In this document: piece after piece, positions 6,368 to 8,204 of the stretch | Position numbering within the stretch: position 1 is the stretch's first letter | How the letters are laid out: the number at the start of each line of letters is the position of its first letter | NCBI GenBank assembly: GCA_005887855.1 | Contig: VBQB01000134.1 | Span: 1 to 8,204 of the forward strand | Reading direction: 5' to 3' | DNA: 8,204 bases | From: Verrucomicrobiota bacterium | GTDB taxonomy: Bacteria; Verrucomicrobiota; Verrucomicrobiae; Chthoniobacterales; UBA10450 | Notes under the pieces: generated by a model | Database searches by the model: none | What the model was told of the DNA's origin: nothing | Seen by the model: the letters and a program-made list of their open reading frames with translations, nothing else | Made by a program: the position numbers and the translations under genes

Positions 6368-7555
6368 TCATTCGGCGAAACGGTAGGTGCGCGGCGCAAA
6401 TTTCTTTCGCGTGTCGAGAAAGATCGACAATATCAAATAAACAACGGCGATAATGCCGAGGGACCAAAGCCATCCGGCGAAGCCGCGCCCTGCATAATGC
6501 CAGACGGCCGCCGCGATAACGCAGGTGAACGCCATTGGGAGCATGAATTTCCAGGCGAAATTCATGATTTGATCCACGCGCGTTCGCGGCAACGTACCGC
6601 GAAGCCAGATGTAAACGAAAAGCAGCGCGCTGAGTTTTAAGAAAAACCAGACGTACGATGGAATAAATTCGAGCGCGGGTATCGGTGCATGCCAGCCGCC
6701 GAGAAACAGCGTTATACCAAGCCCGCTGATGGCGAACATTCCAATGTATTCCGCCATGAAGAATGTGGCGTATTTAAACCCCGAATATTCGGTCATATGT
6801 CCGGCGACAATTTCCGATTCACCCTCAGGCACATCGAACGGAGTGCGGTTGGATTCCACGAGACCGGAAACAAAAAATAAAATAAACGCGGCCGCGCCCC
6901 ACGGTGTGAAAACGAACCAGCACGGCGCGAAGCCGAACGCGTAGCCGCCTTGCGCGGCGACGATTCTGTCGGGCGAGAGGGCGCCGACGACCATCACGAC
7001 TGGAAGTACCGTGATAATGAGCGGCAGCTCGTAGCTGATCATTTGCGCGATCGCGCGCATCGCGCCCAGCATTGAAAACTTATTGTTGCTACCCCAGCCG
7101 GCCATGAAGACGGCCAGTTCTGCGGTCGATCCAACGGCAAAGAAAAAGAGGATGCCGCCGTCAATCGCGAAGGGCGTCATGTTCCGACCGTAAGGAATCA
7201 CTCCGAGCGCAAGAACCGCCGTCGCAGCGATCAGGATCGGCGCGAGAAAATGCACGATCTTGTCCGCGCGCGCAGGTACGATGTCTTCCTTGATAAGCAT
7301 CTTGATGCCGTCCGCCACTGGCTGGAAGAGTCCGAACGGTCCGACGCGATTTGGCCCGTAGCGATTTTGCATGCGGCCGAGAATTTTTCGCTCCAGCACG
7401 GAAATCAGTGCAAAGAGCGTGAGAAACACACCGAGCAGCGCGAAAATGTTGATGAGGCTCGAGGCGATCTGGATCGCCCAGTCAGGCGCGCCAGCCAGCG
7501 GCGAGAGAAGCAGCTGCTTCCCACGGATGAAGATCTGGTCAAACGAATCGCTCAT
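6368..7555 (-). CDS. nuoH: NADH:quinone oxidoreductase (complex I) subunit H
   Basis: The 395-residue membrane protein is the NuoH (ND1) subunit, which forms much of the quinone-binding channel at the junction of the peripheral and membrane arms. Both family signatures are present: LERKILGRMQNRYGPNRVGP (54-73) followed by GLFQPVADGIK, and ESNRTPFDVPEGESEIVAG (234-252) with the acidic quinone-loop residues Asp241, Glu244, Glu246 and Glu248, then EYSGFKYATFFMAEY. Asn/Arg/Pro residues in the first loop are intact. It is somewhat longer than the roughly 325-residue E. coli protein, mainly through a longer N-terminus and loops. The start at 7555 is preceded immediately by GGGAG, unusually close for a Shine-Dalgarno; the next in-frame Met (residue 62) is inside the signature. 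It begins 34 bp after the MFS gene, in the position after nuoG in standard operons, and is followed by a gap instead of nuoI. Confidence 0.98.
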   Translation of the reverse strand: MSDSFDQIFIRGKQLLLSPLAGAPDWAIQIASSLINIFALLGVFLTLFALISVLERKILGRMQNRYGPNRVGPFGLFQPVADGIKMLIKEDIVPARADKIVHFLAPILIAATAVLALGVIPYGRNMTPFAIDGGILFFFAVGSTAELAVFMAGWGSNNKFSMLGAMRAIAQMISYELPLIITVLPVVMVVGALSPDRIVAAQGGYAFGFAPCWFVFTPWGAAAFILFFVSGLVESNRTPFDVPEGESEIVAGHMTEYSGFKYATFFMAEYIGMFAISGLGITLFLGGWHAPIPALEFIPSYVWFFLKLSALLFVYIWLRGTLPRTRVDQIMNFAWKFMLPMAFTCVIAAAVWHYAGRGFAGWLWSLGIIAVVYLILSIFLDTRKKFAPRTYRFAE

Positions 7556-7589
7556 CTCCCGTGAAGAAAAGCGATACGCGATTGTTTAA

Positions 7590-8204
7590 TCAAGGCTGAA
7601 TAGTCGCACGCTGGCCCGAAATTTTCCGCAAAACGAAAAGCGCAATCGCGATGCATGCGACAGCTGAAAGGGCATCGACCGCGAGCATCCAGCCGGTGCC
7701 AAACCAGTCGTGTACCCAACCGTCCGCCGCCGTCATGTAAACGACGGGAAGATTTCCGAGCGATGAGAGCGTTGCGTACTTCGTAGAAGCGGCCCCGCGG
7801 CCGATGGCAAACAGCACCACGGCTGAAAAAGCAGCATACGCGACTCCACCGAAGAAGACGTAGGCGAGAACGCCACACGAGTAAGTTAGCGGTGTCCGCG
7901 GAATCACAGCCATAATGAGCGCAACCAAAGCAAGCGCGCCGCCCGACCCAAAGTAGGCCCACCACCGTCCAACTCGATGCAATCCAACCGCCAACGACGC
8001 ATCCAATAGCGCTGAGAATTGCGTTCATTACGCCGGTCACGAGCGCGACGGTGTTCGCGCTGGCCCGCCAATCAGGCGCGACCGCCGACCAAAGATTGTT
8101 CATGGCCGCGGCACCCACCGGTGAACATACGAGCACAATCGTGAACAACGGGATGGCAGAACGCAAAAGATCGGCAATGTCTCTGCCGAGGATACGCATG
8201 CGCG
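7590..8204 (-). pseudogene. C-terminal half of an MFS transporter, broken by a frameshift
   Basis: The gene enters from the high-coordinate edge and reads as the second six-helix half of a Major Facilitator Superfamily transporter. From the edge to about 7981 one frame encodes IPLFTIVLVCSPVGAAAMNN, then a helix ending GCVVGGWIA. The homology continues in another frame from about 7980 down to the TGA at 7590: HRVGRWWAYFGSGGALALV, further helices including GVAYAAFSAVVLFAIGRG, and a last helix ending LFVLRKISG. The join falls in MFS motif A (expected GGWxADRxGR). GCATCGA (7980-7974, minus strand) would become GC-CGAT-CGA, restoring Ala-Asp-Arg, if two bases CG had been lost. This could be a real mutation or a sequencing or assembly error. 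Substrate cannot be inferred. The first frame read alone would run on as a 215-residue product overlapping nuoH, but it loses similarity after the shift. It ends 34 bp before nuoH and is probably co-transcribed. Confidence 0.78.

Noticed and set aside
6223..6473. Possible small gene or nuoI remnant in the nuoH-nuoJ gap (frame 6219-6473)
   Set aside because: The translation lacks ferredoxin cysteine motifs and consists of nuoH antiframe plus repeat sequence.
7552..7973. Continuation of the first MFS frame to give a 215-residue protein ending inside nuoH
   Set aside because: MFS-like sequence stops at the frameshift and resumes in the other frame; the tail is Arg/Cys-rich shadow sequence.

Overview
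The window carries part of a respiratory complex I (NADH:quinone oxidoreductase, nuo) operon. Every supported gene lies on the minus strand, so transcription runs from high to low coordinates. In that direction the order is: C-terminal half of a frameshifted MFS transporter (8204-7590), nuoH (7555-6368), nuoJ (6222-5740), nuoK (5534-5220), nuoL (5223-3250), nuoM (3253-1790), a truncated ORF6N-domain gene (1777-1301), a secreted M23 metallopeptidase (1304-135), and the first 46 codons of what looks like another antiporter-like complex I subunit (138-1). The plus strand holds only shadow frames.

Organism: the moderately GC-rich sequence, the weak or absent Shine-Dalgarno sites and above all the two intergenic repeat types suggest a soil-type Verrucomicrobiota (Chthoniobacterales / Spartobacteria-like). 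One repeat is a hairpin-rich element ending in GGGTAGCGCACGCGT; the other is an AAACTCGACGGCTT palindrome. This assignment rests on remembered familiarity with such repeats and was not searched.

The five identifiable nuo genes encode membrane-arm subunits: NuoH (quinone-site module), NuoJ and NuoK (small channel-forming subunits), and NuoL and NuoM (antiporter-like proton pumps). Key residues are intact, so these genes look functional. K/L and L/M are joined by ATGA overlaps, typical of translational coupling. The classical order is broken in several places. The gene upstream of nuoH is an MFS transporter rather than nuoG. nuoI is missing between nuoH and nuoJ, where there is only a 145-base gap with a strong palindrome. 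nuoJ and nuoK are separated by a 169-bp MITE-like element with imperfect 25-bp inverted ends.

The unexpected part is the low-coordinate end. Two genes foreign to complex I sit between nuoM and the next nuo-like gene: an ORF6N-domain gene lacking its usual N-terminus, and an M23 peptidase with a signal peptide. The M23 gene is joined to its neighbours on both sides by 4-base start/stop overlaps. The ORF6N gene contains a perfect 27-nt palindrome. I see no tRNA, rRNA, CRISPR array or complete insertion sequence. The window looks like a remodelled nuo operon decorated with small repeats rather than a clearly new system.
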